A stretch of DNA of 15,162 nucleotides from Trachelipus rathkii (taxonomy: Eukaryota > Arthropoda > Malacostraca > Isopoda > Trachelipodidae). Location of the stretch: assembly GCA_015478945.1 (NCBI GenBank), contig JABUQX010097260.1:7501-22662 (forward strand), given 5' to 3'. The translations under genes and the position numbers were made by a program. Below are positions 1-8,699 of this stretch, one piece after another (positions within the stretch are counted from its first letter, which is position 1; the number at the start of each line of letters is the position of its first letter). The notes beneath the pieces are model-generated. The model was given only the letters and a program-made list of their open reading frames with translations. It did no database searches and was not told the DNA's origin.

Positions 1-72
1 TTATGTATTATTATTATTATATTATTTTTATTATTATTATTATTATATTATTATTATTATTCAATTTTATAT
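1..72. repeat. (TTA)n microsatellite at the left edge
   Basis: This is an imperfect run of TTA/ATT triplets broken by single-base changes and a few longer T runs. It continues off the left edge of the window, so its true length is unknown. It has no coding meaning. Confidence 0.9.
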
Positions 73-189
73 TATTATTAATGTCCTCTCTCATGTAGGT
101 CAATTCCGTTGCAGTTTGAGAGGGGGGCTCAGACAAATTTATGCCCCGCGAAATATCTTCTTACTATGTCCTTTTATTATAGTTTTGTT

Positions 190-330
190 TTTATTTTATT
201 CTTCCCCTAGTTTATTGTTGTTGTTGTTGTTGTTTGTTATTCTTATTATTTTATTGTTCTTTTTATTTATGGTTATTATATTATTATTATTATTTTATTG
301 ATTATTAATTTTTCTATAGAGTGTTTTCTT
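190..330. repeat. (TTG)n / (TTA)n low-complexity tract
   Basis: A run of TTG triplets (about 213-232) passes into TTA and TTTTA-rich sequence up to about 330. A 61-codon open frame that crosses it (116-301) is mostly leucine, isoleucine and phenylalanine and is a by-product of the repeat. The stretch before it (about 82-180) is normal-complexity DNA that I do not recognise. Confidence 0.8.
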
Positions 331-534
331 TATTAGTTTTCTTATTACTATGTATTATTGAGTTTTTTTAGTTTGTTTCCGCGCGTTGCTTAATCCCCTT
401 TGCCCTTCCCCAGGTGTTTGTCTCCTACTTCCTCTTTTTATGTACGGTACTACCTATCTTATTTCCTGGTCTTCCCTTTTGTGATGCTCCCCATTTCACC
501 CCCTCTTGAAATTCTCAGGATCTTCTCCTTCGTT

Positions 535-1389
535 TTGGACCATGATGTACGTGAGTCTCTCTCTTCTCATGAATGCCGTCGGCGCCATTTCCTCTTTGAT
601 CTGAAAAGGCTCTATTTTCACATGGAGGGTGGGAGTTCTGCGAAATCTTCACTCCCAGGGCCTTAAGGTGGCAACATCCCCTCTTCCTTCAAACCCTGAT
701 GCCTAATTTTAGGTCAGATGCGGCACCACTCTTTCAGGCATTTTGTCATGGAAGGAGGGGTCGATACCATCCCCGACTCGGTCCGTTGCTCACTCTATGT
801 GGATGATTTTGCAATGTATGTCACTGAGGCTAAACTCCCTTGTATGGAGTGTCAGCTTCAACTGGTCATCGACAGGGCCACGTCCTGGTGCAGTGCGCGT
901 GGTTTCAAGTTCTCTACTTCTAAAACGAAAGCGATGCTTTTCCGGAGAAACCCCGTCGAGGAGGACGATAAGGCTCTCTTTATGACAAACCTGTATGACT
1001 TCCGAATCCAAGTGGAGCCAGACGGTGAGGTTCTCCTTGTTTGTTGTTTGATGATCTCCTTACATACCTTCCACACATTAAAAATCATGTTTTTGAAAAC
1101 TAGTTGCCCACCGCGATCGCTGGATCTCTTGACGGCAGCCTCAACTCTAGTTGTCCATTTTGGAAAAAGGGGAAAGAACTGCAAATATGGATTGTTAGCC
1201 AGGGAGAGATCAAGGTTGGACTATGGATGTGCCATATATGGACACACCTTCCAATCGTATCTTCTCCTCCTTGATCTTATTCAGAATGAGGATCTGTGCA
1301 ATGCAGCATGTGAATTTCGATCAGCGCCTAAGGAGACCTGGAGTGGAGACTGGGATGATACCCTGTCCTGCGTTATAGAAACAGCTTAA
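535..1389 (+). pseudogene. Reverse transcriptase domain, broken
   Basis: The domain would copy element RNA into DNA at the target site. A conserved block reading DHDVRESLSSHEC (about 538-579) is followed by FDLK at 595-606, where the aspartate at 598-600 is the motif A residue. The next recognisable block (TWRVGVLRNLHSQGL, frame 2, from 620) shows a frameshift between about 600 and 620. CGTTLSGILSWKEG in frame 2 runs to about 758; directly after it, frame 1 reads VDTIPDSV and then the catalytic box YVDD (796-807). The block that normally lies between them, with the PQG...LS motif B, is absent. After the box come a recognisable WCSARGFKFSTSKTKAMLF segment and the tail with SRLDYGCAIYG and a final FRSAPKE. 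The tail is readable to a TAA at 1387-1389. With motif B lost and frames shifted, it cannot be functional. Confidence 0.85.
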
Positions 1390-1650
1390 TGTGCTCTTTA
1401 TTCCTCTCGTTTTCAGGTCTGGCTTCCTCAGCCTTTTCACCTAATAGAAAAGTTCCTCCAAATCCTAGCATACTTTGGTCGTTTGCTGGGTTGTGACCCT
1501 ATTTCATTTCTTGTCTTCGCCTTTTCGATCGTTTGCACTACAATTTCGACAACGTTCATACGAAATGGGGTTTATCCGAACCCTACTGTATGTTTCCGGA
1601 TACAGTCCTTAGCCAAAGCTGAAGCATATCCTGCGAAGTTGAGGGGTTCC
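1390..1650 (+). pseudogene. Linker between RT and RNase H of the LINE
   Basis: This is the spacer that in intact elements joins the RT thumb region to RNase H. It is poorly conserved in the family and here is interrupted by stop codons in the frames used on either side, until an open frame resumes at about 1483. I assign it to the element by position only. No separate gene is visible. Confidence 0.55.
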
Positions 1651-1659
1651 TTTATGTCC

Positions 1660-2060
1660 CATAAAGACACCCACAAAGACTCGTCACCTTTCTACACTGA
1701 TGGTTCCAAGAGGGATGGTAGAGTGGGAGCATCAGCTCTCTTCCCGGATCTCACCATTTCCCACACCCTGCCGACCTATTCGTTCATCTGCTCGGCTGAT
1801 CTAATAGCGCTGGTTATGACTGTTGGCAGAATTAGCAACCTCCAACCAGACCGTAATTATACCGTCTTCTCGAACTCTATAGAAGCGCTCTCTTGGCACT
1901 GCTTGACCGGTCAACAAGAAATCCTTTGGTTTCAGCAATAGAAAAGTTCATCAGCTTTGTTCAAATGAAGAGGAGAGACATTGCCTTCTGCTGGGTCACT
2001 TCCCATGTGAGTGTTCTAGGGAACGAGCGAGCTGATATAGAAGAAGCCAAACGTGCTAGA
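1660..2060 (+). pseudogene. RNase H domain of the LINE, frameshifted and catalytically altered
   Basis: RNase H of Jockey-like elements degrades the RNA strand of RNA:DNA hybrids using a D-E-D-D set of metal-binding residues. Here the first position is intact in FYTDGSKRDG (aspartate at 1699-1701). The second, normally glutamate, is aspartate in SADLIALV (1798-1800). The third, normally aspartate, is asparagine in VFSNSIEAL (1873-1875). The fourth is intact in GNERAD (2034-2036). The reading frame changes between about 1880 and 1905: the upstream frame ends in TAG at 1939-1941, while the family sequence continues in another frame as NPLVSAIEKFISF and WVTSHVSVLGNERAD. The changed residues and the frameshift together make activity very unlikely. 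Assignment of the residues rests on family motifs seen by eye, not on an alignment. Confidence 0.85.
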
Positions 2061-2450
2061 CAGGGTAACTAACAGACGATACCTTCCACTGGATATACTG
2101 TTAGTGCATCTTCCTTCGACGGTTTTTTACACTAGTATCCGTCATGATTTCCTCTCATGCTGGTAGACGTGTTGGGCAGAGGGTTCTCGTGGCGCCAAAC
2201 TGCGGAATGTTAAACCCAATCATACTGGTCATGCTCAACTGGCCGTCTTATCTTGCCAAATGCGAGTGCTCCTCTCAGCGAGGCCGCGGCTTCCCTCGCC
2301 CCCGTTTACGATTGGACAGATTAATCTCACGCATGGCTTTCACATGATGAAAGAGGACCCTTCCCCCCCCCCCCATCCTCTTTGCTTTGTTCTTCGTGTG
2401 GTCCTCTTACCATAGCTCACCCATATATTTGTGGGTTACGACGCCATCTT
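2061..2450 (+). pseudogene. C-terminal region of the LINE with CCHC zinc-binding motif
   Basis: After RNase H the sequence still reads family-like pieces in changing frames: TIPSTGYTVSASSF (about 2076-2118), LRNVKPNHTGH (about 2201-2233), IGQINLTHGFHMMKEDPSP (2311 to about 2367, frame 1), and then CSSCGPLTIAHPYICGL in frame 0 (2388-2438). The last piece gives CX2CX6HX3C, with cysteines at 2388-2390, 2397-2399 and 2430-2432 and the histidine at 2418-2420. It matches the zinc-knuckle-like motif usual at the C-terminus of these polyproteins. The switch from frame 1 to frame 0 falls on a run of 12 C (2363-2374). Confidence 0.75.
2363..2374 (+). repeat. Poly(C) run of 12 at a LINE frameshift
   Basis: Twelve consecutive C bases lie exactly between the IGQINLTHGF frame and the CSSC frame of the LINE remnant. 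A length change of the run, in the genome or in the sequencing, would explain the frame switch. Confidence 0.85.
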
Positions 2451-2580
2451 AGCCATCCGACTCAAATTCTTCCCTTATATACTTACCATTCCTTTCTGGA
2501 ATTGTCTTGCACATATTTTTTTCTGATTCCCATCACTTTGGAAGTGACAAAGTTTTTGTGTTCCTCCATGAGCTGAACAT

Positions 2581-3239
2581 CCTTTATAAAATATAAACCT
2601 CCTAGTACAGTTTTTTTTCTTGTTTTTTGTAGGAACTTTCCCTGTTGTTAGTTCTACTAGCACAATATAACCATTTTTTTATAGCATTGGTTGTCCCTGT
2701 ACACAAACTCAAAATAAAAAAATTATTATTTAGTTAAATACAAACTTAATCTCGTGTTCCATCACAGATTTTCTCTTTTATTCTAAAAGACCTTGAAACT
2801 TTTAAGAATAAGAAACAAGTACCATGGACAGTGAAGGTCAACTGCTCCAAAATATTTCCTCTAATTTATTAAAGAATTTTTTTGAAAATTTGATTAAAAC
2901 GAATATGAAAATACTGAGGAACTAACATTTGTGTTCCGTTACAGTTACTTCGACTTATAGAGTTGGAAAGACAGTTGTAGCAAAACGGATACAGTATTAT
3001 TAGGTGTTGAGATTTAATAAAGTCAATTAAAGTTATATAACGAAGCTAGCATTATTAAATTGTGGATAATAAACGTGTAGTTATATTAGTTCAAAAGTGT
3101 ATAGAAAAAAATTACTTTTATGAACTGTGCCTGGTTCTGAAAAAAAATAGAAATTATTTAGTTTTATTTATTTTACAGCCATTTTATTCAATATAATTTA
3201 AATTATGACTAATAGTGCGGATAAATATCGTAAGTTTAC
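2581..3239 (+). other. Presumed CDIPT intron, 3' part
   Basis: This is AT-rich sequence between the LINE remnant and the CDIPT splice acceptor. I searched it for the preceding CDIPT exon (the region before the SHK block) and for any other exon and saw neither. Acceptor-like TTACAG/TCACAG sites occur near 2765, 2942 and 3176, but the frames after them close quickly or match nothing. Confidence 0.6.
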
Positions 3240-3265
3240 CTCTCATTCTGTGTATTATTTTTCAG
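3240..3265 (+). promoter_or_regulatory. CDIPT: Splice acceptor before the last CDIPT exon
   Basis: A pyrimidine-rich stretch ends in TATTATTTTTCAG at 3265. Splicing here leaves one base (A, 3266) to complete a codon from the previous exon, so the intron is phase 2. It puts the whole conserved TLLSGQTSHK segment in frame with the downstream exon. That agreement with the protein family decides the boundary. Confidence 0.8.
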
Positions 3266-3590
3266 AACCTTACTTTCTGGGCAGACGAGTCATAAAGCAG
3301 GTGAAGCAAACGTCAATCCTTTGCTAAAAATTTACTACACCTCTAGACCTCTTCTCTTCACGCTTTGCGCTGGAAATGAATTATTTTACTCAATGTTGTA
3401 CTTGCTTAATTTTACTGAAGGCCCAAATATATTGTTTGGTCTAGGAGTATTTAGGTTGTTGTTGTGGCTCTGTTTTCCTATTGCTATTGTTAAATCAATT
3501 CTAGCTCTTATGCAAGGTTATTATGCTGCAATAAATCTGGCAAATATTGATGTTGCTGATAGGAGTGTTTCCAAAGCTAAAGCTAAATGA
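3266..3590 (+). CDS. CDIPT: CDP-diacylglycerol--inositol 3-phosphatidyltransferase (PI synthase), last coding exon
   Basis: PI synthase joins CDP-diacylglycerol and myo-inositol to make phosphatidylinositol and CMP in the ER membrane. This exon encodes 107 residues, about the C-terminal half of a protein that is about 213 residues long in vertebrates. Counting from the first whole codon, SHK is at 8-10, YYTSRP at 23-28 and CAGNELFY at 34-41, all strongly conserved in animal CDIPT. Two hydrophobic stretches (about 29-50 and 57-83) fit the last membrane helices. The tail has DVADR at 95-99 and ends KAKAK before TGA (3588-3590), like the basic tail of homologues. The catalytic CDP-alcohol phosphotransferase motif (DGX2ARX8GX3DX3D) belongs to earlier exons, which are not in this window. 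There are no frameshifts or internal stops. CDIPT is essential and usually single-copy, and the high conservation argues for a live gene rather than a retrocopy. The intron boundary also argues against a retrocopy. Confidence 0.93.
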
Positions 3591-3603
3591 TCCTATCGCT
3601 TTT

Positions 3604-3609
3604 AATAAA
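3604..3609 (+). promoter_or_regulatory. Poly(A) signal AATAAA after CDIPT
   Basis: A canonical AATAAA begins 14 bases after the CDIPT stop codon, with TG/T-rich sequence 15-45 bases further on. Use of this site would give a very short 3' UTR of roughly 30-50 bases. I saw no second canonical AATAAA within the next ~1.5 kb, only variants such as AATAAG near 4426. Whether it is used cannot be told from sequence alone. Confidence 0.5.
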
Positions 3610-5250
3610 GATGATTCAAGTATGTGATATCATTCATATATTGTATGAAGTTTCTATTGAAATAAGACCAATATTTACCCACTTCCTGCTTTTAAAAGTA
3701 GATGTTTAGAATATTTATATTTTAAATAAGAAAATTGTCGAACAGTTGGATGTTTCCTTTTGTAAATTTGGGTTTAGCGTAGTCTGGGGGTTTGAAATTT
3801 TTTTTTGCTTTATCTGGTCATCATTGTTTATTTAGCCGAAATTATTAGTTATAATGTTGAGTGGCATTATGAAAATTTTATAGTATCGAACAGGAAAGAA
3901 ATTTTCAGTATTTGAATTATCTTCATTTCGTTTCAGTTCGGAAAATACTTGTCAGATGAAATTTAATTTTGAAAAGAACATTTAAAAAAATTAAAATACC
4001 AGAAAACAAAAAAAAAAAACAATATTTTTAGGTAAAACATTTAATTTAAATAGTAATTCTGACCAGATATTTCCAATCGTGGTTACAAAGATAATACAGT
4101 GGTTTATGGTATCAAATTATTGTTGTTTGTTTTACGCATTATCTAAATAATAATTATGCATTCCTTAATTATAAGTAATAATTGTTACATTGCTAACCTG
4201 CCAAATAATTTTAAAATGTGATTTTGCCTAATTGAGTATAATTTTGACAAAATTTTAATAGTTAGTGCGCTAAGTAATTACGATACTGGCTTTAATTTAT
4301 TAGTCAGGTAGTCTTTTATTGTTTACTCATTTAATATGTATTGTATTCTTGGTTACACTGTACTTATTGTATCTTTTCTCTTTGCTAGTCATACCTTATT
4401 ATTAGTTTTAAATTTTACAAATCGTTAAATAAGCTTCGTTTTATAAACAAAAGGGAAGAGAGCCGTGGAGGATGGATGTGAAAATCCTGAGGTCTTATTG
4501 TATTTGTTTTTTCTTTTGCTGCCATGATCCAGCAAATAGAAATGTGTAATGAGAGAGAGACCTTAAAGTAGTCAAACAACTCTGTATAATATACTTTTTT
4601 TTCTTTATCTTACTCTATCAATGGTCTCAAGTCTCAACCTTATTCTGTCCAATTTTCTGCCCACTGTCTTAACAGCTATGCTTATACTTACATGTATATG
4701 GCGAAGGGGAGCTCAGATCATTGTTCCAACAGTTTCTGGTGTTAAATTTTATATTGCGATTAATGTAAGATGGTTTCTTTATAATGAATTTCTCCTTAGT
4801 GGATCTTTGTAGGTTTTCATATGCTTAGTATACTTACCACTCGAGTCATTTTTAAATCCTTTTTTCTGCTTGTTGTGGTTCCTCTTTACTAATCTTTTAA
4901 TTTCTTTTCATGTGGCATAGGCCCATAAATGTGCCAAATGGTGAAATAATAACTCTGAGTAAGACTATATTGTATACTATTGTTAATGAATTTTTTTTTT
5001 TTATTAATTGGAGTCATCTTTAGGTAAGTGTGGTTAAAGAAGCTATATATTGTTTTTTAAAGTTAGTAGTAAGATAGAGATAAACTATGTTAATTGTGCT
5101 TTCTGAAATAATTACTTGTTGCAAAGGATACCGATTGTGCTAACTTAACACTACAAATTTACATTGAATTTTTTCTTGAATTAAATTGAACAATTTTTAC
5201 ATATAAACATAATGAAATATAGTGTGTACAAGTGAATTAATGAAGTCCAC
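3610..5250. other. AT-rich non-coding DNA downstream of CDIPT
   Basis: This is AT-rich sequence with scattered homopolymers, including an A-rich run at 4003-4020 and a T run near 4989-5001. A 63-codon open frame (4621-4812) has no recognisable motif and looks like chance. If the poly(A) signal at 3604 is skipped, part of this could be 3' UTR of CDIPT. I see no gene. Confidence 0.6.
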
Positions 5251-5385
5251 ATGGTGCCTATCGTGATGTCTGTCCTAATTGTCAAACTTAGTAAATCTGC
5301 CGTCCAACATTTGTCTGCATACAAAACCCAACACCTGCCACCCTATGCTTGTGCTTTGGTCAATAGTCATGCCACCAACTAGTTC

Positions 5386-5772
5386 TCAGAGATAGAAAAC
5401 GCAGCGCCAACAGTACACACAAAAACGAGCAAGCAAAACACCCGCTATCAGGAGACCTGCTGCAGATGTTTCGTGATTTAGATTAAGGGACCCACGACGG
5501 GGAAGAACAAGAAAAGCTAATATGATATCATCACGAGTTAAAAGAGTAATCTGTTGAAAAAGCAGTGTGGTCAGAGATGTCCAGTTGCTGAGATAAATAT
5601 GATGACTGCAAGTGGAAATGACTTTTTTCCGGAGTCGTAAAAAAAAAGCGGAAAAATGAAAAAAGTAGAGGGAGAGGGGAAGACATTGGCGGTGTGAAAA
5701 AACGGGGTGACTGAGGAGATACTCGGATGGGCATCGTAATTTTGTGATGTACTTACTTGTAGGTGGTGGCAA
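5386..5772 (-). other. Unrecognised 128-codon open frame, probably not a gene
   Basis: This is the longest open frame outside the LINE, in a locally less AT-rich stretch. The predicted protein begins MPPPTSKYITKLRC and has a leucine/phenylalanine-rich middle over the A-rich run at 5639-5665. It ends with a hydrophobic stretch followed by a cysteine-containing tail. I recognise no domain. No TATA box, acceptor or poly(A) signal stood out around it. It could be a chance frame or part of an unknown repeat. It is listed only because of its length. Confidence 0.15.
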
Positions 5773-6360
5773 GTAGGGACGGGAAATTACTCGTATTCAT
5801 TATATGACCTCGTGCCGAGTCACTGTCGGATTACATTGAAAAGAGTTTTGTCGGGGCATGGTGCGGTACAACCTCTAGTGTCATGTACATGCAGGGTGTG
5901 AGCTACGTGGCCAGGGTTGAAAACCTTAATGACCGGATATGAGACATCGAGGAGTCTCAAGTAGATAATAAACAATTATTATGTATTTGTGGGAGATATG
6001 AACAGGGAATAACAACAGGAACCTATCCTCAGTATTACAGCAAACAACTAACTTAATTATGAGTCAACAATTTACACAAAAAAGCAAAACAACAAACTCT
6101 AAACAAACAGAACAAGCATTTACGAAAAACAACCTTCGGAGTATAAGTTGATAATTATATTCCCGTACGCTGGATTTTTAGCTTATGTTGTGTCTTATTT
6201 TTCCGTCGTCCCGGTGGATCTGTGCCTATCGATATTCTGGATGTTAAGATATACACTGTCATACCTGTGATAAGGTGTGTTCGATACATGCGAATCGCCA
6301 GGTAAGACATGTTGTCGCAGTTTTAAATTTAATAATAGAACTCTCCCGGAGATCTAATGC
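5773..6360. other. Non-coding DNA, no recognised feature
   Basis: This stretch has mixed composition. An A/C-rich part (about 6005-6130) contains many AACA words, with few T compared with its surroundings. I see no gene, RNA or clear repeat. Confidence 0.5.
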
Positions 6361-6446
6361 CATGTGATCGGCCGGCTCTCCGCGCTGGCCAAGACGTACC
6401 TGCGTGCTGCTGTGCCGCTTCGCTACAGCGGCCTGCCTAGCACAGT
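6361..6446. other. Short GC-rich, CpG-containing island with hairpin
   Basis: GC content is clearly higher here than in the flanks, and several CpG dinucleotides are present. It includes the palindrome CGGCCG (about 6369-6374) and a 6-base-pair inverted repeat, GCCGCT (6414-6419) and AGCGGC (6427-6432), with a 7-base loop. An 82-codon minus-strand frame crosses it (6259-6507), but I recognise no protein in it. It may be a promoter-like island or an old repeat fragment. Confidence 0.4.
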
Positions 6447-6771
6447 GTCGTAAAACAATGGGAGAGCAGAATATATATAGCAGGCGACGTGCAAATATGG
6501 AGTGCAAGGAAAAATAATATCCTTATAATTTTATGAGTAAAGATTGTCAAAGAAAGGCTCAAATGGTATCGAAGCAGTGAAAACAAGCTACGGTGTGAGA
6601 GAGAAACGGTGAAGATTTACCTTTTAATTCTCGTGATTTCGAGAACAGGCGGATGTGGGAAGGTGAGAGTGATTTTGTACGTGGAGCTCATGTAGGTGCA
6701 TGTAGTCAGGGGACTTCGCTAGGTGAGCTTGGTTTTGATGAGTGTTTAAGTTAAATAATTTCCGGACGAGC

Positions 6772-6787
6772 AGACTGCGCAAGCGCG
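6772..6787. promoter_or_regulatory. NRF1-like motif
   Basis: CTGCGCAAGCGCG differs at one central base from the palindromic GCGCAYGCGC element bound by NRF1 in animals. It lies about 110 bases before a TATA-like box. The match is short and may be chance. Confidence 0.2.
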
Positions 6788-6894
6788 GAGGAGAAATTTA
6801 AAACCACAATATTGGGGTCGTATGAGCAATAAAGTGATGTTTATATCGAGTACTTTGGGGAGGAAGATGAACGTAATAGGTATAGAGGGAGGCG

Positions 6895-6906
6895 TGTATA
6901 AAAAGG
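6895..6906 (+). promoter_or_regulatory. TATA-box-like sequence
   Basis: GTGTATAAAAAG is a good match to the animal TATA box. A start site would be expected near 6925-6940. There is no strong initiator there and no proven gene downstream, so this is only a candidate. TATA-like words are frequent by chance in AT-rich DNA. Confidence 0.2.
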
Positions 6907-7107
6907 AAGCAAGAATGTAACGTATAGTGCATATCTTCACCATATTCTGTGCGGAAGGCAGCGAGTCTTACCTTTGTTTTTAGTCGAATATGTTTATTTT
7001 AAAAGAAATGTTAGTGTTAAGATGTTTGTGTAAGTGTACTTGAATAGTGATAACAGTTGTGAATGTCATCTCTTGATAGTTTCTTAGGTTGAGGGTGATG
7101 CGTAGTG

Positions 7108-7376
7108 ATGTGCTATTTACTACTTGTAGTGCAAGTTTGGAGCTTTTTCATGTGTAGATCATTATTTATCAATGTATGCTGCATCGAACTGGCTCTCACG
7201 GACTCGTCCTACTCGCTAATTACTCGATCCTATAACAAAAAAGTTAGCCCAAGATTGCGTCTATTTTGTGGAGAACCACAAAGGGGTAGTAAAGACGTGA
7301 TGATTAAAGTTATTAAATTAACAAGTTCTTCAACAAGATGTAGAGGGAGGCTGAAAAAGGTAAAGGAGGTGTACGG
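7108..7376 (+). CDS. Speculative first coding exon, unrecognised
   Basis: An ATG at 7108 opens a frame with a hydrophobic N-terminus (MCYLLLVVQVWSFF, then more hydrophobic residues) that looks somewhat like a signal peptide. It is followed by a basic, polar part ending KVKEVYG. The frame's in-genome stop (TGA 7378-7380) lies inside a strong donor-like sequence, CGG|GTGAGT at 7377, so splicing could remove it. A TATA-like box lies about 200 bases upstream. Against it: several upstream ATGs, no recognised domain and a length that chance can give. I rate it unlikely but worth an RNA check. Confidence 0.12.
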
Positions 7377-7382
7377 GTGAGT

Positions 7383-8690
7383 ATCTGTAAACTTTTATAC
7401 CTTGTGATAATGTGTGAGTGTAAATGCAGCTGATTTTCGGACTAGAGAAGTATATTTGGTAGGAACGTGTGTTGGAATGAGAACTTCTATTGAAAATTTC
7501 TATCCGTGCTTAAGCCATGTGGCGAGTAGGTATTCTATAGGGGCACGTATGCGAGTCAGTGAGATGAGGGTTAGTCTTGATAATAAATTTTGAATGGGAA
7601 ACTTAAGTAGAGAGCATACTCTCTCCTGGGCTGGTGTAGTCTAAAGAATATAACCAATGCGGTGAGATATATGTGCGTAAAATTCGATTACTAGTATGAG
7701 TGTACAAATAGTGTCTTAAGTAAACTGATTTAATGCACGAATTTGTCGTAGATAATTGTAGAGTGCTATATTTCGTATATAAAGGTTAAGAGAGGTACTC
7801 GATGCGTCACAATACCAGTAGTTGACTTCAGGACCGTAAGATTGTGAGAAGCATTGTGTATATGGTAATCAGTTTTCAAACCGACTTATCTTGCCACTTT
7901 TTATAGTATTTTTGGTTTATGTGTTTTCTCTTTGTCTCGGGCATGATGTTTATCTAGAGTATATGATGCGCAGGAGGCTTTTCCACCTAACTCGATGCTA
8001 CAAACACCTTGTCATGAGATGTCCCGAGTAGCATTACCTCGAATGGGTCTGTAATTTAGTTAGTATATACCAATTTTATGGATGATATCTATTTTTAATT
8101 TTAGCAAAAAACAAATATATAAATACTGATCTATATAAAAGAAATTAACTAAACTGTGTATGCAGATGACGGTGACAACTCAAACAAGAATCATAATAGC
8201 TATGCGTAAACTGTCTGGCGAACACAGACTTGAACACTCTAAACATAGAATTCATAGGATGGGCGAATAGCGAAAAGGGGTGTTAGTGTGAAGTTATGTT
8301 GGAAATTTTATCAAGTGACGATTACATTAGGATTAACACTCTGACATGTGAACAGAGATACCAATCTAACAGCTCGTACATGCGTGGCATTTGCTAGTGA
8401 GGACTAATTGTTTTGTAGTATTACGTATTGAATAACTCTGTTATAATGTTAGTCAGTTGTCAAATCTTCGATCATAAGGTATTATTATGTGAGTACACGT
8501 AGAGCGCGTATAGTAGTCACTAGATCAGGAATTATAATGAGATGAGCCTTATCCTTGGAGTGGTGTTATGCGATAAGACTTATAGAGAGTGTTTTCCACA
8601 ACATCAGGTGGCAAGACTATACTTATGGCTTGTCGATTATTGTAAATATAACCTAGAGTAAGTAATATTAATATCTAAATTTAGTCGATT
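7383..8690. other. Gene-free, G-over-C skewed DNA
   Basis: No open frame of interest, RNA gene or clear repeat was seen. G clearly exceeds C on the given strand in most lines of this stretch. Confidence 0.5.
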
Positions 8691-8699
8691 TATGGAGAG

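Larger units (their letters stand above)
400..2580 (+). mobile_element. Degraded, 5'-truncated Jockey-like LINE (RT + RNase H + CCHC)
   Basis: This is the remnant of the second ORF of a non-LTR retrotransposon. In order it shows RT motif A (near 595-600), the YVDD box (796-807), the RT tail, an RNase H domain (about 1660-2050) and a C-terminal CX2CX6HX3C motif (2388-2432). The pieces lie in all three forward frames, so the ORF is broken by several indels. No ORF1, endonuclease, 3' poly(A) tail or target-site duplication could be recognised. The left limit is uncertain: clear similarity starts near 505-535, while 400-500 is only weakly LINE-like. The right limit is set by loss of similarity after the zinc motif. 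The layout is typical of Jockey-superfamily elements, which are abundant in crustaceans. The element very probably lies in a CDIPT intron, in the same orientation as the gene. Confidence 0.85.

Noticed and set aside
116..301. 61-codon frame rich in L, I and F
   Set aside because: It is produced by TTG/TTA repeats and has no non-repetitive domain.
858..1184. 108-codon minus-strand frame opposite the RT, and similar shadow frames (790-1011 minus, 743-985 plus)
   Set aside because: The recognisable protein is the plus-strand RT. The minus frames are shadows. The 743 frame only carries the few residues of RT before the deletion.
2475..2663. 62-codon minus-strand frame at the end of the LINE
   Set aside because: It has no motif and overlaps the LINE C-terminus and the presumed intron. 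Chance is sufficient.
2750..2960. Two similar TGTTCC-x-TTACAG/TCACAG pieces as possible alternative splice acceptors
   Set aside because: The frames after them close quickly and do not match CDIPT; the acceptor at 3265 fits the protein family.
3266..3590. CDIPT exon as a processed pseudogene
   Set aside because: The frame is intact and highly conserved, and it begins at a proper acceptor rather than continuing into upstream coding sequence.
4621..4812. 63-codon plus-strand frame with hydrophobic residues
   Set aside because: It is AT-rich by composition, with no domain and no supporting signals.
6276..6300. GTTCGATAC as a possible tRNA B-box
   Set aside because: No A-box, acceptor stem or cloverleaf could be formed around it.
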